This document shows positions 8,025-15,409 of a stretch of DNA of 26,149 nt, in pieces. Both the position numbers and the translations under genes were made by a program. Within the stretch, counting starts at the first letter, position 1, and every line of letters starts with the position of its first letter. The notes below the pieces were generated by a model. It saw only the letters and a list, made by a program, of their open reading frames with translations. It was not told the origin of the DNA and did no database searches. This stretch comes from Bordetella parapertussis (lineage in GTDB: Bacteria; Pseudomonadota; Gammaproteobacteria; Burkholderiales; Burkholderiaceae_C): contig CAMCWS010000020.1 of NCBI GenBank assembly GCA_945882755.1, positions 1-26,149 of the forward strand. Reading direction: 5' to 3'.

Positions 8025-8306
8025 TCACTCTGCTGTGCTGACTTCAATGTCGTCGATATCGCTCGTATCCATCGCTGCCATTTCGGCATATTGTTGGCCA
8101 TTGAGTTGGTGCTTGTAAGCACGGTGGGCATGGAGGTCGCAGCTCACTTGGTCGTCATTGGCATAGGCTTCAGCCGCAATTTCATGGTGTTTGGCTGCTT
8201 GGGTCAGGTGGTAGGCCGCCATTCGGTGGCACTCATCAGGCGTTTCAAACTCTTCTTGATATTCATCAACCAATTGCGCAAATTCTTCTGGCTGTGTGGC
8301 TTCCAT
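8025..8306 (-). CDS. Small acidic His/Ala-rich helical protein, function unknown
   Basis: This 93-residue protein has an excellent ribosome site (AAGGAG, 7 nt before ATG 8306). The middle is a run of helices with spaced histidines and alanines (HRMAAYHLTQAAKHHEIAAEA, then CDLHAHRAYKHQ), flanked by strongly acidic ends (EEFAQLVDEYQEEFE; DTSDIDDIEVSTAE). There is no signal peptide or membrane segment. The pattern recalls small His-rich four-helix proteins common as hypotheticals in Burkholderiales accessory DNA, but I cannot assign a family. It sits 3 nt upstream of the truncated hydrolase and 89 nt downstream of argA on the same strand. Confidence 0.7.
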   Translation of the reverse strand: MEATQPEEFAQLVDEYQEEFETPDECHRMAAYHLTQAAKHHEIAAEAYANDDQVSCDLHAHRAYKHQLNGQQYAEMAAMDTSDIDDIEVSTAE

Positions 8307-8395
8307 GTGATGACTCCTTGGATGGGTTGAGTTAACTGACCCTTAGGGTTTTAGTTCATCTATATGAAGACTTAATGACGAGGCTTGGGGTTAAG

Positions 8396-9745
8396 TTAAG
8401 TCAGTTTTTTAACCAAGACCACACTTCTACGGTCGAGGTTGTACTTGCGCTGCCGCGCTTCGGGCAACCAATCGATAGGCGCTTGCACAAAGCCGCGTTT
8501 TAAAAACCAATGCATGGTGCGGGTGGTCAGCACAAAAATACTTTCCAGCCCTTTGCTGCGTGCACGTTGCTCTATGCGGCGCAAGATTTTTTCACCGTCA
8601 CCTTGGCCTTGCGAGTGGGGCGACACAGTCAGCGCGGCCATTTCACCCGTGCGGTTTTCGGGGTAGGCGTACAGGGCGGCGCAACCAAAAATAACGCCAT
8701 CGTGTTCGATGACGGTGTACTCGGCAATGTCGCGTTCCATTTCTGTGCGCTCTCTGCGCACCAAGGTTCCGTCATTCTCAAATGGCTCGATGAGTTGCAA
8801 CACACCACCCAAATCATCCGAGGTGGCTTCACGCAAACTTTCAAGCCGCTCGTCTACCACCATGGTGCCTATACCGTCATGGACATAAATTTCCAGCAGC
8901 AACACGCCATCGACCGCAAACGGCAGGATATGGCTGCGCTCGACGCCCGATTTGCAAGCCTTCACACAGTGCTGCAAGTAAAAACCGATATCGGTGGGTT
9001 GGGTTGCCATGGGCAAACGGGCCAAGAGTTTTTCGGCCTCGTCCAAAGGCATTTCGGTGTCGATGGGGTTGTCGTCGCCAGCAGGTTCGGTGGGTTTGAG
9101 CCGAATGCCAGGCACCTCGGTGACAAAAATCAGCTTGTCTGCATGAAGCGCTGTGGCCACCGATGTGGCAACTTCTTCCATGGTCAAGTTGAAGGCTTCG
9201 CCCGTTGGCGAAAACCCAAACGGCGAGAGCAACACCATGGAACCCATATTCAAGGTTTGCACAATGCCAGCGACATCCACCTTGCGAACCAAGCCTGAGT
9301 GTTGAAAATCCACGCCGTCCACAATGCCCACAGGTTTGGCGGTGATGAAGTTCCCCGAGATCACACGAATCGTGGCACCTGCCATGGGTGTGTTGGGCAG
9401 ACCTTGGCTGAAAGCGGCTTCAATTTCATAGCGCAGTTGACCCGCGGCTTCTTGGGCGCAGTCCAGTGCCACGCTGTCGGTGATGCGCATGCCATGCGAG
9501 TACTTGGGCGCATGGCCTTTGGCCAGCAACTGTTCATTCACCTGAGGGCGAAAGCCATGCACCAAAACCACTTTCACACCCATGCTTTGGATCAGCGCCA
9601 AGTCTTGCACCAAGCTGGGCAATTTGCCTGCTTCGATGGCTTCGCCTGAAATGGCGACCACAAAGGTTTTGCCACGGTGCATATGGATGTAGGGCGCGAC
9701 CGAGCGGAACCAAGGGACGAATGTGAAATTAAAGACAGTGGACAT
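8396..9745 (-). CDS. argA: Amino-acid N-acetyltransferase (N-acetylglutamate synthase)
   Basis: This 449-residue ArgA makes N-acetylglutamate from glutamate and acetyl-CoA, the first step of arginine synthesis. The N-terminal amino-acid-kinase-like domain (about residues 1–290) contains YIHMHRGKTFVVAISGE and VVLVHGFRPQVNEQL, the arginine-sensing part of the enzyme. The C-terminal GNAT domain (about 300–449) contains the acetyl-CoA loop SQGQGDGEKIL and FLKRGF. Length is normal. The start ATG 9745 is only 3 nt after the vapC stop and has no good ribosome site, so argA is probably co-transcribed and translationally coupled with vapBC. Confidence 0.96.
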   Translation of the reverse strand: MSTVFNFTFVPWFRSVAPYIHMHRGKTFVVAISGEAIEAGKLPSLVQDLALIQSMGVKVVLVHGFRPQVNEQLLAKGHAPKYSHGMRITDSVALDCAQEAAGQLRYEIEAAFSQGLPNTPMAGATIRVISGNFITAKPVGIVDGVDFQHSGLVRKVDVAGIVQTLNMGSMVLLSPFGFSPTGEAFNLTMEEVATSVATALHADKLIFVTEVPGIRLKPTEPAGDDNPIDTEMPLDEAEKLLARLPMATQPTDIGFYLQHCVKACKSGVERSHILPFAVDGVLLLEIYVHDGIGTMVVDERLESLREATSDDLGGVLQLIEPFENDGTLVRRERTEMERDIAEYTVIEHDGVIFGCAALYAYPENRTGEMAALTVSPHSQGQGDGEKILRRIEQRARSKGLESIFVLTTRTMHWFLKRGFVQAPIDWLPEARQRKYNLDRRSVVLVKKLT

Positions 9746-9748
9746 GGT

Positions 9749-10192
9749 TTATCGGCTCACAAGGTAAAGGTTTTCAGCGGGCAAGATTTTTTTGAAATCA
9801 CGATCAAAGGTGTGCAGTATTTGACCCCATTGCAAAGCACAGGCGGCGATCCACACATCGGTTGATGAATCTGGGTTGATGTCCGTTTGCAGGCTCAGGT
9901 CTCTGAAGCTCGGCCAGTCACTGCCTGCACCCTGAAACACCACGCCGGGTGCGCTTAGCAGCGTTTCCACAAAATCAATAGCCTGAAACAAACTGCTAGG
10001 CAGTTGGAAAATTCTGCGATTGGTAACGATACGAATAAAGCCTGCCACAACCACACCAAACAGCATGATGGACGATTGGTTTGGCCGCTCTGAAGCCAGT
10101 TTCAATTGCGCTTGCAAATGGTTGAAGGCCATGGCGTGATGCGGATGATCCAGCCTCATGGCCGCCACAAGCAAATTGACATCAGGTGTCAT
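9749..10192 (-). CDS. vapC: Type II toxin, PIN-domain ribonuclease (VapC family)
   Basis: The 147-residue PIN domain has the N-terminal acidic residue D4 (MTPDVNLLVA), the GFIRIVTNRRIF block typical of this VapC subfamily, and the C-terminal acidic cluster region STDVWIAACAL…HTFDRDF. VapC toxins cleave RNA, often tRNA, using Mg2+ held by these acidic residues. ATG 10192 overlaps the antitoxin stop (ATGA), the usual TA arrangement. argA starts 3 nt downstream. Active-site residues look kept, so it is likely functional. Confidence 0.9.
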   Translation of the reverse strand: MTPDVNLLVAAMRLDHPHHAMAFNHLQAQLKLASERPNQSSIMLFGVVVAGFIRIVTNRRIFQLPSSLFQAIDFVETLLSAPGVVFQGAGSDWPSFRDLSLQTDINPDSSTDVWIAACALQWGQILHTFDRDFKKILPAENLYLVSR

Positions 10193-10452
10193 CTGAGTTT
10201 GAGGATGTCCATGTCGGCGTCCATGGCTTCATAGAAGGAACGGTTGCTGCTGGGGTCGATGCCTGGCATCAAGCCGCCACTGCCACCCGTGGGCAACTTG
10301 GGGATGACCGCCGGCGCAGTGGGCATATCTTGCCGCACATAGGCCGCCAGCATTTCGCGCACTTTCGCGCTGAGCGACGTGCCTTCTTGAATTGCCTTGA
10401 TGCGGGCTTGTTTGATGAGGTTTTCGTCCAAGGAAATAGTCAGATTGGCCAT
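10189..10452 (-). CDS. vapB: VapB-type ribbon-helix-helix antitoxin
   Basis: The 87-residue protein has an N-terminal ribbon-helix-helix DNA-binding fold (LTISLDENLIKQARIKA then SLSAKVREMLAAYV, residues 4–39) and a flexible C-terminal tail (GGSGGLMPGIDPSSNRSFYEA) that would wrap the toxin. It has a good AAGGAA ribosome site. It overlaps vapC by 4 nt. An inverted repeat at 10475–10501, just upstream, is the probable autoregulatory operator. Confidence 0.87.
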   Translation of the reverse strand: MANLTISLDENLIKQARIKAIQEGTSLSAKVREMLAAYVRQDMPTAPAVIPKLPTGGSGGLMPGIDPSSNRSFYEAMDADMDILKLR

Positions 10453-10474
10453 GCAAAGGTTCCTTCAACACAGG

Positions 10475-10501
10475 TTCACGTAAACAAGTGTAGCACGTGA
10501 A
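10475..10501. promoter_or_regulatory. Inverted repeat, probable VapB operator between vapB and hrpA
   Basis: TTCACGT (10475–10481) and ACGTGAA (10495–10501) form a perfect 7-bp inverted repeat with a 13-nt spacer, so the half-site centres are 20 bp apart, two helical turns on the same DNA face. This suits a ribbon-helix-helix dimer of dimers. It lies 23 nt upstream of vapB and immediately before the hrpA start region, so VapBC could also affect hrpA. Confidence 0.55.
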
Positions 10502-10510
10502 TGTGTGTCA

Positions 10511-10519
10511 TGGGATAAT
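10511..10519 (+). promoter_or_regulatory. Extended −10 promoter element at hrpA start
   Basis: TGG-GATAAT matches the extended −10 pattern TGnTATAAT at all but one base of the hexamer (10514–10519). The predicted start of transcription, about 7 nt on, falls on the GTG at 10526, so the mRNA could be leaderless. There is no good −35, which extended −10 promoters do not need. Confidence 0.35.
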
Positions 10520-10525
10520 TCCGCA

Positions 10526-13500
10526 GTGAACCGACCTAGCCCCCTGTCTATTGACTTTCCCGACAACCTGCCGGTCAGCGAGCGGCGCGAGGACATCATG
10601 GCGGCCATCGAGGCGCATCAAGTGGTCATTGTGTGCGGCGAGACGGGTTCGGGCAAAACCACGCAACTGCCCAAGATGGCGCTGGCCATGGGGCGAGGCG
10701 GCCTGAATTGGAGCGCCGACCCCCAGCGCAAAGGCCGTCGGCCCATCATCGGCCACACCCAGCCCCGCCGCATTGCCGCCACCTCGGTGGCTAAGCGCAT
10801 CGCCGAGGAAATGAAGACGCCCTTGGGCGAGGTGGTGGGTTTCAAGGTGCGGTTTCAAGACAAATTGTCCCGAGATGCATCGGTGAAGCTGATGACCGAT
10901 GGCATCTTGCTGGCCGAGACGCAAACCGATCCGCTGCTGCAGGCCTACGACACCATCATCATTGACGAAGCGCACGAACGCAGTTTGAACATCGATTTTT
11001 TGCTGGGTTACCTCAAGCAAATCTTGCCGCGTCGCCCCGACCTGAAAATCATCGTCACCTCGGCCACGATTGACGCCGACCGCTTTGCCCAACATTTCGC
11101 CAGCCGCCACGGACCTGCGCCTGTGCTGATGGTGTCGGGTCGCACCTTTCCGGTGGAAATGCGCTACCGCCCTTGGGAAGAAAGCCGCGAACACGACTTG
11201 GGCAACGCCATCGCTGACGCCGTGGACGAGCTGTGGACAGGCGCACCACGTGGCGACATCTTGGTGTTTTTGCCGGGTGAGCGTGAAATCCGAGACGCCG
11301 CCGAACACCTGCGCGGCCACTTGGCGCACAACGCCTACACCCGCCACGTGGAGGTGTTGCCGCTTTTTGCGCGGCTGTCGCAAGCCGAGCAAGAGCGGGT
11401 GTTTGAGACGGGTGGCGCACCCCGCATCGTGCTGGCCACCAACGTGGCCGAAACCTCGCTCACCGTGCCGGGCATCCGCTATGTGGTGGATGCGGGAATG
11501 GCCAGGGTCAAGCGCTACAGCTTCCGAAGCAAGGTGGAGCAGTTATTGGTGGAACCCATCAGCCAAGCGGCGGCCAACCAACGGGCGGGGCGTTGCGGCC
11601 GTGTGGCTGATGGCATTTGCATACGCCTGTACGACGAGAAAGATTTCAACGGCCGGCCTAATTTCACTGAGCCAGAAATTTTGCGCAGCTCCTTGGCGGG
11701 GGTCATTCTGCGCATGATGTCGCTGCGCTTGGGCGATGTGGCGGACTTTCCTTTTTTGGAGGCTCCTCGGCCCAAGGCCATCTCGGACGGTTTTCAGCTG
11801 CTCAATGAACTCGGCGCTGTGCTGGAGGACAACTGCCTCACGCCCATCGGCCAAGAGCTCTCCAAGTTGCCGCTGGACCCTCGGGTGGGGCGCATGATTT
11901 TGGCGGCACGTGAGCGTCAGTGCTTGAACGAGGTGCTGATCATTGCTTCAGCACTGAGTGTGCAAGATGTGCGTGACCGCCCTATGCAAGCGCAAACCCA
12001 GGCCGACCAAGCCCACGCCAAGTTCAAGGACGACAAAAGCGAGTTCAGCGGCTATTTGCGTTTGTGGGATTGGCTACAGGCTTCGCGTGGAGGACAGACT
12101 GCCACGGCCTGCGGCCTCGCAGTGACAAAAGACGTCATTGCAAGCGAAGCGAAGCAATCTACCGTCATTGCGAGCGAAGCGAAGCAATCTGCAGATCGCC
12201 ACGGTGCTTCGCACCTCGCGATGACGAGCGCAACCCACAAACTCTCCAACCGCCAACATGAGAACCTGCTGCGGCAAAACTTCATCAACATCCGCCGTTG
12301 GCGCGAATGGCGCGATGTGCACAGCCAGTTGATGACGGTTGTGAAAGAGCAGCGCTGGGTGATGAACGAGCAACCTGCCAGCTACGAGCAACTGCACTTG
12401 GCCATGCTGAGCGGCTTGCTGGGCAACATAGGCTGCAAGCAAGACGAGGAAGACATTTACCTGGGGGCTCGCGGCATCAAGTTCCACCGTCACCCAGGCG
12501 TGCATTTGCGCAAAAAGCCCGGCAAATGGCTGGTGTGTGCCGAGTTGGTGGAAACCACCCGTCTGTTTGGACGTGGCATTGCCAACATCGAACCCACATG
12601 GCTGGAGCAGGTGGGATCACACCTCCTGAAAAAGCAACTGCTGGACCCGCACTGGGAAGCGCGGCATGGCGACGTGGTGGCTTTTGAGCGAGCCACGCTG
12701 TATGGCTTGGTGGTCTACAGCGGGCGGCGTGTGCCGTTTGCCAAAGCGGACCCTGTGCTGGCGCGGCAAATATTCATACGCGAAGCGCTGGTGGAGGCGC
12801 AGTGGCAAACGCCCTTGGTCTTCATGGCGGCCAACAAAAAGCTGATCAACCAAGTGATGGAGCTGGAACACAAATCGCGCCGCCAAGATGTGCTGGTGGA
12901 CGAGGCCATGATTCAGGCGTTTTACGAGCAGCATTTGCCCGAGGACGTGTGCAGCTGCAAAACCCTGGAGCGCTGGCACCGCGAAGAGCTGCGCCGTCGA
13001 AGTGCAGCGGGCGACAAGACCGAGCCGCTCTTGATGACCCGCGAAAGTCTGATGCGCCACGAGGCGGTGGGCATCACCGCGCAAGCGTTTCCCAAGATGG
13101 TCCGCTTGGGCGGCACCGACTGCCAAGCCACGTATTTGCATGACCCGGGCGACGCTAAAGACGGTGTGACCGTGACCGTGCCCTTGTTTGTGCTCAACCA
13201 AGTGAGTGATGACCGTGCCGAGTGGCTGGTGCCGGGGATGTTGAAAGACAAAATCCAAGCGCTCTTGAAAAGCCTGCCGCAAAGGCCGCGTTCACGCTTT
13301 GTCCCGCTGCCCGAGAGTGCAGCCCGGTTAGCGAATGAGCTGTCAGCACCCGAGCTGTTTGGCTCGGGCGGCTTGACCGATGTGCTGCTGAAAAAAGTAC
13401 GCGACGAAACCAGTTTGGATGTGAAGCGCACCGACTTTAAGTTGGAGATGCTCAGCGCCCACTTTTTCATGAACTTCAAGGTGGTGGACGAGCATGGTCG

Positions 13501-14515
13501 ACAACTCGGGCAGGGCAGAAACCTTGGTGCACTCAAAGCCGAGTTGGGTAGCCAAGCGCGGGGCGCGTTTCAGGCTTTGGCGCAACTGCGAACAGCTGTG
13601 ACTGCCCCCATCGTGACCGCTCCCGTCATTGCGAACGAAGCGAAGCAAACCACCGTCATTGCGAGCGCAGCGAAGCAATCCACCTGGTCCTTCGGCGAAC
13701 TGCCCGAACTCATGGAAATCAGCAAAGGTGGTCAATCCTTGATTGGTTTCCCCGCCTTGGTGGACATGGGCGACGGCGTGGGCATTGAGGTGTTTGACGA
13801 ACCCGACGTGGCCGCCATCAAACACCGTGCAGGTTTGCGCCGCTTGTTTGCATTGCAAATCAAGGACGCGCTGAAGTACCTGGAGAAGAACATTCCCGAC
13901 CTGCAAAAAATGTCCGTGGCCTACATGAGCTTGGGCACCGCCGACGAGCTGAAGCAGCAGATATTGGAAGTGGCACTGGACCGCGCTTTTTTGCTAGAGC
14001 CTTTGCCCAACGACGAGGTCAGCTTCAAACGCCGCGTGGACGAGGGACGGGGACGATTGACGCTCATTGCCAACGAGGTGGCAAGGTTGGCTGGCGGCGT
14101 TTTGCTGGAGTATGGCGCGGCCACACGAAAAATAAAGGACACCAAAAACGCCGCAGACGCGACGGCAGACTGTAACCAGCAGCTGCAACGCTTGATGCCC
14201 AAAAACTTCATGGCCGCCACCCCTTGGCCGCAGTTGCAGCACTTTGCGAGGTACCTCAAAGCCATCACCCTGCGGCTGGACAAAGTTCGAGCCGACCCCG
14301 CCCGAGATGCTCTGCGCCTGACCGAACTCAAGCCGCTGGAGCAAAAGTACTGGCGCTTGGTGGCCGATCGCAAAGGACAGACGGACGCGCGGATGCTGGA
14401 ATTCCGGTGGCTATTGGAAGAACTGCGGGTGAGCTTTTTCGCGCAAGAGCTGAAAACTCCGCAGCCGGTGAGTGTGAAGCGGTTGGAGAAGGCTTGGGGG
14501 CAGTTGAATCATTGA
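10526..14515 (+). CDS. hrpA: ATP-dependent RNA helicase HrpA (DEAH box), with two REP-coded inserts
   Basis: This DEAH-box helicase of about 1329 residues is related to E. coli HrpA, which acts on mRNA and on stalled ribosomes. Seen: Walker A GETGSGKT (residues 38–45), DEAH (147–150), VTSATID, GDILVFLPGEREI, TNVAETSLTVPGI, QRAGRCGR (352–359), then the long C-terminal HrpA-specific region (HFFMNFKVVDEHGRQLGQGR, WSFGELPE, LEFRWLLEELRVSFFAQELKTP). Two stretches break homology-like sequence: about residues 524–568 and 1025–1053. They are encoded by REP-type repeats that happen to be open in this frame (VIASEAKQS-like peptides). The insert sites are between LWDWLQ and LSNRQHENLLRQ, and just before WSFGELPE, likely surface loops. 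Start is uncertain: GTG 10526 is preferred, GTG 10505 is in frame upstream; neither has a ribosome site. Confidence 0.95.
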   Translation: MNRPSPLSIDFPDNLPVSERREDIMAAIEAHQVVIVCGETGSGKTTQLPKMALAMGRGGLNWSADPQRKGRRPIIGHTQPRRIAATSVAKRIAEEMKTPLGEVVGFKVRFQDKLSRDASVKLMTDGILLAETQTDPLLQAYDTIIIDEAHERSLNIDFLLGYLKQILPRRPDLKIIVTSATIDADRFAQHFASRHGPAPVLMVSGRTFPVEMRYRPWEESREHDLGNAIADAVDELWTGAPRGDILVFLPGEREIRDAAEHLRGHLAHNAYTRHVEVLPLFARLSQAEQERVFETGGAPRIVLATNVAETSLTVPGIRYVVDAGMARVKRYSFRSKVEQLLVEPISQAAANQRAGRCGRVADGICIRLYDEKDFNGRPNFTEPEILRSSLAGVILRMMSLRLGDVADFPFLEAPRPKAISDGFQLLNELGAVLEDNCLTPIGQELSKLPLDPRVGRMILAARERQCLNEVLIIASALSVQDVRDRPMQAQTQADQAHAKFKDDKSEFSGYLRLWDWLQASRGGQTATACGLAVTKDVIASEAKQSTVIASEAKQSADRHGASHLAMTSATHKLSNRQHENLLRQNFINIRRWREWRDVHSQLMTVVKEQRWVMNEQPASYEQLHLAMLSGLLGNIGCKQDEEDIYLGARGIKFHRHPGVHLRKKPGKWLVCAELVETTRLFGRGIANIEPTWLEQVGSHLLKKQLLDPHWEARHGDVVAFERATLYGLVVYSGRRVPFAKADPVLARQIFIREALVEAQWQTPLVFMAANKKLINQVMELEHKSRRQDVLVDEAMIQAFYEQHLPEDVCSCKTLERWHREELRRRSAAGDKTEPLLMTRESLMRHEAVGITAQAFPKMVRLGGTDCQATYLHDPGDAKDGVTVTVPLFVLNQVSDDRAEWLVPGMLKDKIQALLKSLPQRPRSRFVPLPESAARLANELSAPELFGSGGLTDVLLKKVRDETSLDVKRTDFKLEMLSAHFFMNFKVVDEHGRQLGQGRNLGALKAELGSQARGAFQALAQLRTAVTAPIVTAPVIANEAKQTTVIASAAKQSTWSFGELPELMEISKGGQSLIGFPALVDMGDGVGIEVFDEPDVAAIKHRAGLRRLFALQIKDALKYLEKNIPDLQKMSVAYMSLGTADELKQQILEVALDRAFLLEPLPNDEVSFKRRVDEGRGRLTLIANEVARLAGGVLLEYGAATRKIKDTKNAADATADCNQQLQRLMPKNFMAATPWPQLQHFARYLKAITLRLDKVRADPARDALRLTELKPLEQKYWRLVADRKGQTDARMLEFRWLLEELRVSFFAQELKTPQPVSVKRLEKAWGQLNH
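12094..12230 (+). repeat. REP-type palindromic repeats inside hrpA, site 1
   Basis: Two tandem 28-nt units (12133–12160 and 12163–12190, starts 30 nt apart) of the CGTCATTGC-RAGCGAAGCGAAGCAATCT type are followed by an inverted arm ending at 12226 (CTCGCGATGACG). The unit at 12163 and this arm form a long imperfect hairpin: CGTCATTGCGAG pairs with CTCGCGATGACG, GAAGCA with TGCTTC, around the palindrome ATCTGCAGAT. A related inverted arm (GCCTGCGGCCTCGCAGTGAC) lies just before, at about 12106–12125. I recognise this as a widespread dispersed palindromic family in proteobacteria. It is fully translated in the hrpA frame. Confidence 0.85.
13624..13681 (+). repeat. REP-type repeats inside hrpA, site 2
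   Basis: Two more tandem units, 13624–13650 (CGTCATTGCGAACGAAGCG…) and 13654–13681 (CGTCATTGCGAGCGCAGCG…), again start 30 nt apart. They are read in the hrpA frame as VIANEAKQT and VIASAAKQS (residues 1034–1042 and 1044–1052). The units are more diverged than at site 1 and no matching inverted arm is seen, so this copy is probably older or partial. Confidence 0.8.
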
Positions 14516-14544
14516 TTGTTTTTTATAAACAAATTGTTTATGAT
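14516..14544 (+). promoter_or_regulatory. higBA promoter and palindromic operator
   Basis: A −35-like TTGTTT (14516–14521) and a −10 TATGAT (14539–14544, five of six) are 17 bp apart. A perfect inverted repeat, ATAAACAA-A-TTGTTTAT (14525–14541), fills the spacer and overlaps the −10, exactly where a HigA repressor would block polymerase. The −35 begins right after the hrpA stop. The predicted transcription start coincides with the higB ATG at 14551. Confidence 0.7.
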
Positions 14545-14550
14545 TCAGTC

Positions 14551-14832
14551 ATGATTGAAAGCTTTGCCAGCGAAGAAACCAAAAGCTTGTTTGCCACCGG
14601 TAAGTCTCGTCGTTTGCCGCCTGAAATCCTCAAGCGAGCGCTAATGAGGTTGACCCAACTTCATGCGGCAACTGATATTGATGACTTACGTATGCCGCCC
14701 TCCAACAGGCTTGAAGCACTGGTTGGCGACTTGGCCGGTAAATGGAGTATTCGCATCAATGACCGCTGGCGTCTGTGTTTTCGATTTTCCAGCGGAGATG
14801 CCTTTGAAGTTGAAATTGTGGACTACCACTGA
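14551..14832 (+). CDS. higB: HigB-type toxin (RelE/ParE superfamily mRNA interferase)
   Basis: The 93-residue protein matches the HigB 'killer' family along its length: MIESFASEETKSLFATG at the start, RLEALVGDLAGKWSIRINDRWRLCFRF near the end and the terminal DYH. HigB cleaves mRNA on the ribosome. The toxin is first in the operon, the usual reversed order for higBA. There is no Shine-Dalgarno before ATG 14551 and the promoter predicts a leaderless message, which would keep toxin translation low. A longer frame runs back into hrpA but has no support. higA begins 6 nt downstream. Confidence 0.93.
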   Translation: MIESFASEETKSLFATGKSRRLPPEILKRALMRLTQLHAATDIDDLRMPPSNRLEALVGDLAGKWSIRINDRWRLCFRFSSGDAFEVEIVDYH

Positions 14833-14838
14833 GGAGCA

Positions 14839-15153
14839 ATGAAGATGACCAGCCCCAAACCAAAGAATGGCCTGCCGGCTATTCACCCCGGCGAATTTCT
14901 GCGTGAAACGCTGGAAGAACTATCCATGACCCAAGCCGCGTTTGCAGACGCCATCGGCGTATCAGCCATGCGCGTATCGCATGTGCTGAAAGGTGACCGA
15001 CCTGTAACCGCCGAATTGGCATTGCGCATAGGCCGCTCCCTTGGGCAAACCCCGCAATATTGGCTGAACCTGCAAACTGCCTACGACTTGAAGTTGGCGC
15101 AAATTGAAATGAAAGATGCGCTGAAAGATGTCAGGTTGTTGGCAGCTAATTGA
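14839..15153 (+). CDS. higA: HigA-type antitoxin (XRE helix-turn-helix)
   Basis: The 104-residue protein has the HigA opening AIHPGEFLRETLEELSMTQ, an XRE helix-turn-helix (TQAAFADAIGVSAMRVSHVLKGDRPVT, about residues 33–58) and the family block LALRIGRSLGQTPQYWLNLQ. It neutralises HigB and represses the operon. It has a strong GAGGAG ribosome site before ATG 14839, in contrast to higB. Its last 8 bases overlap the end of the convergent FitA-type gene. Confidence 0.94.
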   Translation: MKMTSPKPKNGLPAIHPGEFLRETLEELSMTQAAFADAIGVSAMRVSHVLKGDRPVTAELALRIGRSLGQTPQYWLNLQTAYDLKLAQIEMKDALKDVRLLAAN

Positions 15154-15385
15154 ACTCTAAGGGCTCAGCAAAGGTCTGGTCACGCTCAATGACAAGATCA
15201 GCGCCGCCAGCATTTTGGCCAATTTCAGCCAACAAGGAACCTAGCTTGACTCGGTCGTCTGGCCGGGTAGCGCTTTCAAGAATGGCGCGAACTTCGGCCT
15301 CAGTACTTCGCCCAGCCAACGCAGCCCGAACCCGCAAAGCGCGGTAGGTTCCTTTAGGGATGTTGCGGATGGTGATGGATGACAT
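15146..15385 (-). CDS. FitA-type ribbon-helix-helix antitoxin, orphan
   Basis: The 79-residue protein opens MSSITIRNIPKGTYRALRVRAA and continues GRSTEAEVRAILE…KLGSLLAEIG, the signature of FitA/VapB-like antitoxins (RHH DNA-binding domain, residues 2–40). ATG 15385 has a GAGG ribosome site 5 nt upstream; a GTG lies 6 nt earlier. The cognate PIN toxin (FitB) would be expected to overlap its 3' end, but that position is occupied by higA on the opposite strand. It is therefore an orphan antitoxin, perhaps left when higBA arrived, or kept as an anti-addiction gene. Confidence 0.85.
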   Translation of the reverse strand: MSSITIRNIPKGTYRALRVRAALAGRSTEAEVRAILESATRPDDRVKLGSLLAEIGQNAGGADLVIERDQTFAEPLEFN

Positions 15386-15409
15386 GGGCACCTCGCGGAA
15401 GTTGATATC

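Noticed and set aside
10508..11392. Minus-strand open frame of 294 codons opposite hrpA
   Set aside because: It is a shadow of the helicase domain, with low-complexity, Val/Gly/Arg/His-rich translation and no ribosome site.
12133..12190. Tandem 30-nt spaced repeats resembling a tiny CRISPR array
   Set aside because: There are only two units with a 2-nt gap, no unique spacers, and they match a dispersed REP-type palindrome also present at 13624 and 18381.
14224..14550. Upstream extension of the higB frame
   Set aside because: It lies inside hrpA; the higB family begins at the ATG at 14551, directly after the promoter/operator.
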